The notes under the pieces: model-generated
The model's database searches: none
The model's input: the letters and a program-made list of their open reading frames with translations, nothing else
Told to the model about the DNA's origin: nothing
Position numbers and translations under genes: made by a program
Source: Apostichopus japonicus
Lineage: Eukaryota; Echinodermata; Holothuroidea; Aspidochirotida; Stichopodidae
NCBI RefSeq assembly: GCF_037975245.1
Contig: NC_092564.1
Location: 4,119,484 to 4,183,483, forward strand
Reading direction: 5' to 3'
Length of the DNA stretch: 64,000 bases
In this document: piece by piece, positions 50,027 to 61,261 of the stretch
Layout: every line of letters starts with the position of its first letter
How positions within the stretch are numbered: position 1 is the stretch's first letter

Positions 50027-50759
50027 CTGAAAAAATTATGGACGTATATTCTACATCATTATGATGATTTATTGGATTCAAAAAGGAGTGCTACTCACAA
50101 TATCATTTCGAGTTTGATTACTAATACCTCCAAGCCTTCCACCAATTTTTTAGATGGCAATTGATCAAACAGAGGCACCCTATATATTTTAATGCAAGTG
50201 ATTTGCGCCCTAAACATTACTACTTCATTGATATACACAAATGGAAAATTAGTAAACTTCTCAATTCTTACTTTTGGATCATTCTGTGGAATAGAAAGAT
50301 GCGTAGTCAAACTTGATATATATTGTTATGTGATTTGAGTGTTGAAGAGCATTTTAAATCTCATAAATATCGGCAGTTTTAGTCCGCTTTAAGGAACTAG
50401 AAGTGAACAGAGTAGAACCCGAGTTAGGTCAGATTGTTCGTGAATTACTATTTAATATCTTTCTCTTTAGGCTTTAATAAATAATTAAACATCATATGAA
50501 AAATCAATATTGATCATTACAAGATTGTCAAACGATGTATTTTATATCAAGAGAAATATTTACATCGTAATTATATGGAAATATTTGATGTCCATGTAAG
50601 TTGTTCAAATTCAAATATCTCAGTGAAGGGACCAACATTAACGAGCACGCCTTTTAAACCAAAATAGTTAAAATATCTCTTCCAACTGCCGGGTTTTCAC
50701 CTATCCTCTCTCCCTCCACTTTGCTTAGCAATACCCTCATCAAATATTACAAGTCTTAC

Positions 50760-50923
50760 CAAACAGCGTTCTGAGCAGGTCTGTCCAATAAAACCAATGT
50801 CGCACTTGCAGCTTCCGGTGTATCTGTTACATGACTGGGCATTTACGCATGAGCAAGTCTCTTTACATCCAGGGCCGAAACTGTCGGCCGGACAAGGTTC
50901 TGTACAGTGCAATCCCTGCCATC
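50760..50923 (-). CDS. Gene B exon 6: EGF4 of cassette 1
   Basis: 164 bp, frame open. CTEPCPADSFGPGCKETC and CDIGFIGQTCSERCL, phase 0 out. Confidence 0.9.
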
Positions 50924-51421
50924 CTGAAAACAGATGATTATGCAGGACAATTTGCTCAACACACTTGACAGAACCAGAAACTTTAACAGATTGATATTGG
51001 TGATATGGTATTACGATTGTTCACTTCATATTCTGAATTGGGATCCAACAAGTACAACTACGGAAACAGGTATTTTAGTAATTCCTTCTCGATGATATGT
51101 GATGGACAATGATCACGTGACTATGGTAAATGAATTGCAGTTCCACGGAGTGACAGTTTGAAGAGCCTAACATGGCATCAACTCTGGTGTATAAAACAAA
51201 CAAGTTTTGGTGGTAATGCATATAAAAATGAGATTTTTAGAACAGTTAACAAAGAATTTTTCCTTCGAAATATATCAGCTACGTCAGTGTCACCAGAAAC
51301 ATTGGATTAATTCTTTTTGTCCTCAAACTGTACGCATGAAAAGAGCTAATTAAAACTTCAAAATGAATATGTATCATACCTTGATTATCTTGAAGACAAA
51401 ATGACATGAAACAAAACTAAC

Positions 51422-51538
51422 CAGGTGAGCAAAAACATCTGCCTTCTATGTGACCACATGTTGCATTATTTTGTCTCTTACAACCAAGTCTGCTTACAAC
51501 CATTTCCATACGTCTTTTCTGGACAACGTTCAACAAAT
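51422..51538 (-). pseudogene. Gene B exon 5: EGF3 of cassette 1, frameshifted
   Basis: 117 bp instead of 113. After GCAGACTTG the sequence GTTGTAAGAGAC repeats the preceding GGTTGTAAGCAGAC, a slippage-like duplication that nets +4 bp and makes TAA at once. The first cysteine is Phe (TTT for TGT). The splice sites look intact, so an mRNA including it would terminate early. Confidence 0.9.
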
Positions 51539-51802
51539 CTGTAAAACAAAAAATCCAATCATTTCATCGTTAATGCCAATATCCAGTTTTGAGTAATTGT
51601 CCAAGTAGGTTCTAAACAAAACTTTTGTCCATATTATTTGCTATTGATGAATTTGAGTAAAAGTGAGTTTAATTCTCTGACCATGCTATGTTAAGGATAT
51701 GCTCATGTTAATGAAAATTCCATCTATTCTTGCAAACTAATGGACTGTCGGGTATAGTTATATTCTGCACACAGAGAAAGTAGTTTTAGAATATTTACTT
51801 AC

Positions 51803-51938
51803 CGGGGACCTCTGTATCCAGCAGTGCAACTACAAGCACCAGTAACTGGATCGCAGGCAGCTCCATTCTCACACTGACAATCAAACTGACAGTCTTGCCC
51901 ATATTTGTGCCAAGTAGAGGTATACCCACAATTATACC
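51803..51938 (-). CDS. Gene B exon 4: EGF2 of cassette 1
   Basis: 136 bp, frame open, nearly identical to gene A exon 4, but the cysteine in GYTCTWHKYG is Ser (TCT for TGT). Confidence 0.9.
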
Positions 51939-52760
51939 CTGAGTCGAATAAAAAAAAGCCACTAAAAGTAGAGATTCTTGAGTGCTATCTTATCTTTCAG
52001 TATAGAGCACAATGGTGAAAAAGTATTCAAGCAGAGGCTGTTGAGGACCCTAATTCTTAAGCCCTCTAACCAATTGGATAGGCTGTGTTGATAAATCAAG
52101 TAAAATATTTTGATATGATAGAACGAAATTGGAATTTAATCATTCAAAATAGACTTTGTAAAGTAGTGATGGATTTTCGTGAAATTTTCAATGGAAACCA
52201 TCCTACATGTGGTTACAAATAATTGGTCAAAATACATAATTTACTAATCGTAAAGATGAATGGTAATTTCTCGGATTTCTTTTATAAAGACACAAACAGA
52301 GGAAAACTCTTTACATTGATAGAAAAAAGATAATCTGTTAAGCCACTTCATAATAGTTGTGTTATGAACCCCACTGTCCCTCTCAACACGTCAATAGTTG
52401 GAAAAAAGTGATGTAGTTGCACTCAAAGCTGGGTTTTATTCAGAGAGAAGAAAAATAATTATGATATCTTTATGTGTTTACCGATAATGCATATTCACAC
52501 AAAAAAGACTTTGATTCCAGAAACTAAGAACCCTGTACGTTGAATTCAGTTTATGGTACTTTAACGATGTACATCTATTATAAAATACAAAATTGGTGAC
52601 TATTTTTTGTTGAATTATAGACACAAGACTCATTAAAGTGCTGACGAAAAGGTCTGTAAAACAATAATTTTTGCTATTCTCAGAAAAGAAATTACTGTAC
52701 CCATTGGCTGACTGGATACACTCAGACAAATGTGTTTATTACGTCTTTTGGTTTTCTCAC

Positions 52761-52871
52761 CTGTGTATCCTGCTGCACACGTACAACTACCATCGGTAGG
52801 ATCACACGTGGCCCCGTTCAAGCAAAAGCAATCGTTGGCACAATTAGTACCCCATTTGTTTGTGGAACACG
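52761..52871 (-). CDS. Gene B exon 3: EGF1 of cassette 1
   Basis: 111 bp, phase 1 at both ends, intact. CSTNKWGTNCANDCFCLNG through CTCAAGYTG. Confidence 0.92.
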
Positions 52872-54040
52872 CTAGAAAGGGTTAGACAAGATTAATGCAA
52901 AAGAATGATGTCACTCTAAATTTTTAGTTTCTCGCTTATATCATCATTTTCTGCATATCAGAAGCATTCATCCCAAATATATCGCAGTTCAAATACTTCA
53001 TATGAATCCATTCAATAAATATGCAGACTAATTATCTTTATCTCCAATGGTTCATGAATATACCGTGAATGTAAATATGACGTTTTGCCCGCTTGCTTTT
53101 GTACAGACATTTTTTTACTAATTTTAAATCCGTTTAAGGCGCTGTTAAATTACATCATGTATTTAAGGAGGTGTTAGAGATGTTGCTGGCTCTTGACGCG
53201 CGGTAAAGCAAATCCAAATGGAAACAGTATCGACATGTTGTACAACAGACTGGGTAGGTCGTCAGGTTCTGCCTGAAGCGTTTGTAAAAATGATTGGTTA
53301 GAATGTTTAAGAATGAAAGCGCGATGGAGCAAAGAAATGTTTCTTGAAAGGTACAGAAACTATATGATATTACATATCAAATATCTCTAACAGAAACATA
53401 TTATACTAGACTTCTTATATTGCCTACTTATCCAAAACTTGTGAACGCTACGATTTTCAAAATGGATTTAATTGCAGTGAAGTGTATTGCGTAATGAATA
53501 TGTAATGCATTACTTTTGTCGGCCTTTATGTTGCAGTTAATAGTTACTTGTTATGTTTGCAATTAAAGTTATAACGGTGTATCTTATCTCCATCGGGGAA
53601 ACTATTATTGTCTTGTGTGACTCACTCGGACGATAGATGAATATTGTCTGCTTCGTTTATTGAAGATGGTGAAGTTATTAGAGGAAATTGGGTGTTAAGT
53701 GTAGGTACTAACCGACTGCAAGGGAAGCGAAGAGTTCAAATTACTGTTACAAGTCCATAATCTCAATTTACCACTTTCCACTATTTATTGGTTTCTTATA
53801 CCGAAAGATGGTCTGAAGTAGACACTTTTAAAGATCAAACGTTTAGATACAACTATAATACACATGTCATTCTCTCACCAAAGTGAGGAGGAAGGAAAAC
53901 TACATTTTATGACACAGGAATGGAGATGGGGATGGGTTGGGTACAGAGATTTAATTTAGAAGTTTGGTTGTATATAAGCCAATATATACGTCCTATATTA
54001 TGTTACATTTATTATTGCTTAATCAATTTTGAATACTTAC

Positions 54041-54147
54041 GATAACAATAATTCACTGGCTCTACATAAAGATAGCCATCGCAGCACCCCCGAACAGGTC
54101 TGTCCTCGTCTTTGAATTCTAGTTTGTAATTCTTTATATGCCTTGTA
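54041..54147 (-). CDS. Gene B exon 2: EMI-like C-terminal half
   Basis: 107 bp, frame open. HIKNYKLEFKDEDRPV then CCDGYLYVEPVNYCY. Same shortened EMI layout as gene A. Confidence 0.85.
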
Positions 54148-54375
54148 CTGGTAACGACAAAAATGTAATTTAAGATATTGTCAAATAGCATGAAGATCTG
54201 TTATTTATTTTATTTGCTATCTGCAACTAATATTAAACACTAATAGGAGAAAGGATCACTGTTAACTCAAATCAATTCAGCTACCAAATTAAAAATAATT
54301 CTTATATTGTATAAGATTCAGGTAGCTTGACAGCAAAGAGCTTCTGGTATACAACTGGTTGCGTTTATAAACCGG

Positions 54376-54975
54376 GATCTTCCGGGAGAGAATTTTTAAA
54401 CTTATTAACTGGAAGCATGACCTATAGTGGAGTAATTTGACCACTAAGTATGGGCCACTGTTTTACAAAGCCATTAGCAAATTACAAAACTAGGACACCA
54501 ATTCTCATTCTTGCACTGTTAACCTTGATATTGGAATTAACAACATTTACCTCAGCTGAAAATAAAGATCAAAGTTCGTCCCATCTTATGAGAAATACCT
54601 TCATACCTATCTGATGTTGTTAACAAATCCTTCTGAACCCCCCCCCCCCCCTTCGCATCATATACAGACACACCTCACAAACACACACTTGTGAATTCAT
54701 GAAAAAGGGGGAAAGGCATTCATATTTCACTTTTAACCAATTCATGAGGGCCTGATCCACCCCAATCACCCTATTCAAGAATTTTCTCTTCCTCAGATTA
54801 CTATTTTCAACTGACACCAATGTTTGTGACGTTAGGAACACATCTTTTCCAAAGGGTAGTAGGGTTATCTTTCTAGTAACACCTAGCAGTGCTAATTTCA
54901 TTCTGAATGTTATCTTACATTGACTCCGTGCACCAAAAAGGGGGAAACGGAAAGATTTTCCAACAGAATCCGCGT
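54376..54975. mobile_element. About 600-bp insertion in gene B intron 1, type unknown
   Basis: The flanks, GCGTTTATAAACCG on the left and TTATTTGATAAT on the right, are adjacent in block A (21,706-21,730). The inserted DNA has a C13 run at 54,639 and a minus-strand open stretch (54,620-54,901) without known domain. No terminal repeats or target duplication are clear, so it may be a transposon fragment. Confidence 0.55.
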
Positions 54976-55498
54976 TGCATTATTTGATAATCTTCCCAGT
55001 ATGGCGATAGGAACGATTTGTGGTAGCTGTGCAAAGTACAAACTTTGAAAAATGAAAACAAAATGAAGGAACATGAACGTTTTTATTATAAGCTCTGTTA
55101 TTAACGGCATAATAAATGTTACGTTTACATCCATTAATTAACTATTACTTATGCTAGGAAAATTTAATTCATTTTACATAACATATAACAGGGTACTCTT
55201 GAAACAACGGCAGACATAGCTATTGGCATAGTTTGTCAGTAGACTGAAAATACATTACCATTAAAGGATTACTTTTCACAGGTTTATGTCTTTCAAAGCT
55301 TCTTACAGTGGCACCAATCGGGTGTTCTATTTGTTTCACTTTATAGACCCGTTAAAAGTGTCTAAGGAGTTGTTAAATGGCAAAATTCAGTGTAAAAGGA
55401 TGATTTTAGGCGACTTGTAGTAGATTGTCGACATGTTGTATAATGCATATAACAAATGTTTAATGCAAAATACAACAGAGAAGCTAAATGTACAATAC

Positions 55499-55614
55499 CT
55501 TTCTGTTCTTGTGCAGACATGATCGCCATCAACATCTAGGGATATTCCTTGTGCATTTGTGCTGGAACTGGCAAAAGGGGACAGCAACAAAGCGATACAC
55601 AATAAGACCTTCAT
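55499..55614 (-). CDS. Gene B exon 1: signal peptide and start of EMI-like segment
   Basis: MKVLLCIALLLSPFASSS, cleavage near Ala21, then GDHVCTRTE, phase 2 out. One residue differs from gene A. Confidence 0.9.
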
Positions 55615-55619
55615 GACCT

Positions 55620-57445
55620 TCGAAACAAGACAACAGAAAAAAACGGTGTAGAGAAAGCAATATTATATGAATCCAGATAACTCCGTTAAATTCGTAAGAC
55701 CTATAGAGTCCCCGATTAGTGCAAGTTCGTGGGCCAATTTTCATTTTGCGAGCCGGATTATGCTGGTGTGTCTCATGTAGGTGTCACCCTTTAATATTTT
55801 TTATCGTAAAACAACAAAGGATAGTTGACGTTTGATTGTTCATTGGCTATTGAAGCGTTTGAGAAAATGTGTTTGAGTCGACCTGGCGATTGGCGTGAAG
55901 AACGTTGTGAAGAACAGTTTTTCTGTGTATTATAAACGTGTCAAACCGATTTATTGTTATTAATATCCACTACTGATCATTACCCTAAACATTTGCGATT
56001 TGCCACAATAAAAACTCTACGGATTAAATTTACCACGTACTCGTTTAGAATTAAGTGTGACATTGAAATTCTCTTGGTGATATGACCACTGCTAACTTTG
56101 AAGCACATATTTTGTTTTATGATAGAGTTGAAACTCATTCTAGATTATATATACACACATAATAACTAAAAGAGTGAGAGCTGTCACTCACGATCCTTGG
56201 TTTGATAATGATGACTAAAATCTGCGTAGTAAAACGCAGAAAACATGGGGATAATCGGGACAATATCGGTCTTTCGTTAGAGAAAGAAACATCTATTTCT
56301 GCATTTAGCAAAATCTTACTGCACCAGCAAATATGGGTCTTTCATATACCATAAGTGTTTTGGTTAACATATTCAATACTTTTATTGGCAGTAAAAGTGA
56401 ACTTGTGTTACCCATACATGAGTCCAGGCATGAACTTGCTCCTACGTTTAACTTCTTTTAAGTTAACTATTGAGAGTTTGCCTGGCAATGATATCAAGTT
56501 AATGAATTCCGAGATTAAAGATTAACTTACTGGTAATCCGCTCTATACAATGATAAAATTCAAACCCATATCCAATCGTAGATTTATTGCAATAATATTT
56601 GCATGGCCACTGACAAAAATAAACCCTGATAGAAAACGAAATTATGTTACTTGGTTATAACTCTATTCTGAGACGGTTGGGTAGTGGTGGACGCCCATTG
56701 CATTCGCTGTAAAACAGTTGCTAGAAACATTGATGCTCTCATTGCCAATACCCTATCTCTCAATCATTCAGCTAAAACCACCATTTCCGCTTGGTTCAGG
56801 ACAATACGTTATATTTCAAAGGTTAATGTCTTTTCTTCCTCGTGATGTTGTGAAAACTCTCATAATTTCACTCATTCTTAACAGCATTGGTATGTGCAGC
56901 TCTCTGTACTGCGGTTTTAATGCAAGTCTCATTATAAAACTACAATCTCTACAAAATGTTGTTTCTAGCGTAATTTATGGCCGTGGGAGATGGTATTATG
57001 TCTCTACCATTTTTTTAACAAGGGGTTTCTCTGGCACGTTCACGTGAACACATGTTCTTTTCTAATAGCGTTGACTTTTATAATAACGTTAGTCTGTAAG
57101 TTTATGTCTTGTTCGTATTTGATACTTTAGTGGTTTCTAAATGTTCATACCTAGGTGTATATTGACCTGAAATGACCTTCAAACTGAATCAATTTCAATA
57201 CGTATCTTTTCTTCGTGTACATACCAAGTATGAAGTTCGCTCAAGCTGCACTTTTTTGAGTTATTGTGCTTACAAGGTTTGCAGTGTTTGCCCTTTGTTG
57301 ACCTTTGCAGAGATACCAGTTATGGAATATAGAACTTCATCGAGAAAATGCATAAAATTGTAGTGAAAAGATGGGTGAAATTACAATAAATGATGAAACA
57401 AATTTCGTTAATTTTAAAGGGATTAATATCCCTCTGACTTGTATT
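55620..57445. other. Upstream flank of gene B and end of block B
   Basis: Colinear with 22,430-25,165 less an 800-bp segment. The first 350 bp keep the conserved candidate promoter with the TTTATAAT word (about 55,931). No gene is called. Confidence 0.5.
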
Positions 57446-59650
57446 CCCAGGAAAAAATTTACCTCAAATTTACCGCGGTAACATACCACACTTTTACCCC
57501 GGTAAACCGGGGTAAAAACGCGGTAAATTTGTTGTACATTACCGCGGTGTTTTGGCCCTATGGACGCGGTAAACCGCGGTTTACCGCAGTAAATTACCAC
57601 AAATTTACCATGGTTTTACCTCACTTTTACCCCAATTTTACCGCAATTTACCACGGTGTTACCATACTTTTACCGCGCTTTTACTACACTTTTACCCCAA
57701 ATTTACCACAGTTTTACCGTTCTTTTACCCCAATTTTACCGTATATTTACCACGCTTTTACCACAGTTTACTGTTCTTTTACCCCAATTTTACCGTAGAT
57801 TTACCACGCTTTTACCTTCGTTTTACCTCAATTTACCATACTTTTACCACGCCCTTACCACGTTTTACCCCAATTTTACCGTAGATTTACTACGCTTTTA
57901 CCTTAGTTTTACCTCAGTTTACCATGATTTTACACTAATTGCAGGACAGTTTTACCTCACATTGAGCATGTACACCATATATTCCTTTGAATTTCACCCA
58001 TCAGTGTACTGTATTATGATTTGGCTATATGCCGTTACCATTATTGTAATGGTTGTATGCCTGACATATAAGTCCTCAGTTGTAGAATGCATCAGTTTTT
58101 AACTCATCAAATCCATGGAGGTTTCACACATGAGAAAGCTTTGTTGAATTTCATTTACCCTAGCTGGTATGATTCCTGACTCTCTTCTTTTGACTTGATT
58201 GGTAGTCCAGATTGGACTTTTGATCTCTTATTGTCCTCAAAGACTTGTTTTAAATGGAAAGAGTACTCTGAACATAATTACATAGACTTTTCAAGTCATT
58301 TATTGGACCTGACAGAGAATACCCAAATCTGAGGACACTGATTGGTCAATTGTTGTGTGCCACAGTGTTGAGGCACAGAACCTATGCCTTATGTGTGCTA
58401 GTTTATATAGTTCTTTTTTTCATTTTAAAGGCTTTTAGGTTCTCCCTAATAATGAAAAAAGAATTAATTGTTGTCTCCTCTCAAATATATCAGGGATTCC
58501 ATGAAGGAATTCTCTATGTATCTATCCTCTGCTTGTTTTTTTTTAGGAAAAGAGATGCATACTATAACATATAAGAATAGCAGTTTGTCTCTCTTCTTTA
58601 TTCAACTCATATCCACAGGTAATTTATATTGCCAACATTAAGATATGAGTAGAACAAAAGGTTTGTCATATCACTATTGCAAAAATATGGGACAAAATCA
58701 TGGAAAAATTGCTGTAAATGTACCATCATGTTTCATAGTGTGACCCATATATGTTCTACTGTGGTACAATTATGTTAAATTTACCATAGTATAATTGCAC
58801 CGTATAGTTTTACCCTATTTTTACTGTGGTTAATCATGGCACAATTGTAGGAATTTCACATATGTAGTTTATGTACCATATAAACTTACCCTACTTTTAC
58901 TACAGTAATATCATGTTAAAACTATGGTAAATTTACCGTAGTAAATGTACCACACTTTTACCCTACTTTTACCGCGGTAATACCATGGTAAAACTGTGGT
59001 TAATTTACCGTAGTAAAAGTACCACACTTTTACCGCGGTAATGCCATGGTAAAACTGCGGTAAATTTACCGTAGTAAATGTACCGCACTTTTACCCTACT
59101 TATACCGCGGTAGTATCATGGTAAAACTGCGGTAAATTTACCGCGGTAAATGTACCGCACTTTTACCCTACTTATACCGCGGTTATATCATGGTAAAACT
59201 GCGGTAAATTTACCGCAGTAAATGAACCACACTTTTACCCTACTTTTACCGCGGTAATACCATGGTAAAATTGTGGTAAATTTACCGTAGTAAATGTACC
59301 ACACTTTTACCGCGGTAATGCCATGGTAAAACTGCGGTAAATTTACCGTAGTAAATGTACCGCACTTTTACCCTACTTATACCGCGGTAGTATCATGGTA
59401 AAACTGCGGTAAATTTACCGCGGTAAATGTACCGCACTTTTACCCTACTTATACCGCGGTAATATCATGGTAAAACTGCGGTAAATTTACCGCGGTAAAT
59501 GTACCGCACTTTTACCGCGGTAATACCATGGTAAAACTGCGGTAAATGTACCGCAGTTGATTTTACCACAATTTTACCACACATTTACCCTATTTGCCAC
59601 ACATTTACCATAGTTTACCGCGGTAAAATTAGGGTACATTTTTTGCTGGG
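57446..59650. mobile_element. 2.2-kb TIR element packed with TTTACC/GGTAAA repeats
   Basis: The left end reads CCCAGGAAAAAATTTACC; the right end read inward is CCCAGCAAAAAATGTACC, an 18-bp terminal inverted repeat with three mismatches. The empty site survives in block A (GACTTGTGTTTACAAG at about 25,156); comparison shows a 2-bp TT duplication. Inside, the left arm (to about 57,955) is dense in TTTACC words, the middle (57,956-58,670) is unique, and the right arm is an array of TACCGCGGTAA and ATGGTAAAACTGCGG units in a roughly 277-bp higher-order repeat (58,970 and 59,247). There is no transposase, so it is non-autonomous; superfamily not assigned. Confidence 0.85.
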
Positions 59651-59729
59651 TTTACAAGTTGTTAACCATTTTTCCTAGATATAAGATTGTCATGGGTTTA
59701 TGGTCATGTTGCATTATATCAATTTCTTG

Positions 59730-60317
59730 TAAAACTGACTTCGTCTGCGTATCCTGTTAGTAAGCGTGTTATGGGGTCCAGTTATTCCCACATAAAAAGC
59801 GTTATAATGTCTGACAAAACGAAATACACTCAATGCAAAAGGAAATGAACAATCAACATACGAACCAATTTCCTTGTATCGAAAACGTCGAGCGATGCTT
59901 AGAAAGACATATTAGTTTGCATGATTAACCACGTACGTTAACAATTACTTGTAAATTTTTTAAAAATTCTTCAACATACTATTAGAAATTCCAATGGCGG
60001 ATTAAAGATTAAGGATTTCGTATAACTTTATATTATTAGCATAATGCGCAAGCACCTTATTTCAGACAGTGATCAACGTGACCAAATATTAAAACGAATG
60101 GCTAATTTTTAATCATTACTCTTTCTGTTTATCATTTTAAATATAACATCATTCACCTTTACGTAAAGGTCTCATTGGTGGTGTAAACCAATGCATAATA
60201 AGGTAAACTTGGAGAAACACAGCACGTGCAAGTGCGTCTTAAAATGCTATCTGACACCTAAAGACATCTCTCTCTACGTCATAGTTCAGATCCACCGCCA
60301 ATCTAATACCAGGTATG
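59730..60317. repeat. Start of a third copy of the duplicated block, truncated
   Basis: Matches 4,171-4,800 in the same orientation and follows the end of block B, as the next unit of a tandem array should. Homology stops where the SINE and its repeats begin. Confidence 0.85.
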
Positions 60318-60347
60318 ACAAGTGCAGGTATGACAAGTGACAAGTTA

Positions 60348-60572
60348 GGCGGAGTGTATAGCCTAGTGGTTAACGCCGGCGTCTCCCAGTCATGAGATCC
60401 CCGGTTCGATTCCCCGCCGACAGCAATGTGTGTCGTCTGGCAAGGGTGTTGTTCAATAACAACTTCCCGACATGGACGTTAAATGGATGTGTGCCGAGAG
60501 ATTGGCTTCGGTCAGCTTGCGAGTCTACAAGCCTCCATGGCTTCTTTCGCGAGTTCCTGCTTGCGGGAAGAT
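60348..60572 (+). mobile_element. tRNA-derived SINE
   Basis: The first 75 bp form a tRNA-like head with an A box TAGCCTAGTGG (60,359-60,369) and a perfect B box GGTTCGATTCC (60,403-60,413), the internal RNA polymerase III promoter. A roughly 150-bp tRNA-unrelated body follows, then the (CATA)n tail. SINEs are copied by LINE machinery. The head is not a functional tRNA, because the acceptor stem does not pair over seven bases and the sequence runs on. No clear target duplication. Confidence 0.85.
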
Positions 60573-61229
60573 CATACATACATACATACATACATACATA
60601 CATACATACATACATACATACATACATACATACATACATACATACATACATACATACATACATACATACATACATACATACATACATACATACATACATA
60701 CATACATACATACATACATACATACATACATACATACATACATACATACATACATACATACATACATACATACATACATACATACATACATACATACATA
60801 CATACATACATACATACATACATACATACATACATACATACATACATACATACATACATACATACATACATACATACATACATACATACATACATACATA
60901 CATACATACATACATACATACATACATACATACATACATACATACATACATACATACATACATACATACATACATACATACATACATACATACATACATA
61001 CATACATACATACATACATACATACATACATACATACATACATACATACATACATACATACATACATACATACATACATACATACATACATACATACATA
61101 CATACATACATACATACATACATACATACATACATACATACATACATACATACATACATACATACATACATACATACATACATACATACATACATACATA
61201 CATACATACATACATACATACATACATAC
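60573..61229. repeat. (CATA)n microsatellite, 657 bp, uninterrupted
   Basis: About 164 perfect CATA units form the 3' tail of the SINE. All open frames here (His-Thr-Tyr-Ile on plus, Met-Tyr-Val-Cys on minus) are repeat artefacts. Confidence 0.99.
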
Positions 61230-61261
61230 TCATGTTGTGGGCCTAATGGAGACTTTCCCTG

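Larger units (their letters stand above)
39599..55614 (-). pseudogene. Receptor gene B: two EGF cassettes, first cassette broken
   Basis: Sixteen exons, same family as gene A: 55614-55499, 54147-54041, 52871-52761, 51938-51803, 51538-51422, 50923-50760, 50026-49774, 48634-48497, 46634-46497, 45800-45690, 44743-44608, 44339-44227, 43790-43627, 43349-43097, 41950-41813, 39735-39599. Phases fit throughout except the EGF3 exon 51538-51422, which has 4 extra bp and an early TAA. Without that lesion the product would be 775 residues with 15 EGF repeats. Cassette 1 has also lost three cysteines; cassette 2 is clean. Splicing from 51803 to 44339, or from 54041 to 45800, keeps frame and would give a seven-EGF protein like gene A, so B may be a live gene through skipping or a pseudogene. 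Tail ends YSPL. Confidence 0.75.
31591..57445. repeat. Segmental duplication block B
   Basis: Same-orientation counterpart of 4,860-25,180. It is longer mainly because receptor gene B has an extra EGF cassette (about 43.1-50 kb), and because of a 600-bp insertion at 54,376. It keeps about 650 bp at 33,985-34,640 that block A has deleted. Confidence 0.95.

Noticed and set aside
57439-58102. Overlapping ORFs of about 120 and 148 residues
   Set aside because: They are translations of TTTACC repeats (Phe-Tyr-Pro-Leu-like patterns).
60348-60425. A genuine tRNA gene
   Set aside because: A and B boxes are present, but the ends do not form a seven-pair acceptor stem and a SINE body and repeat tail follow.
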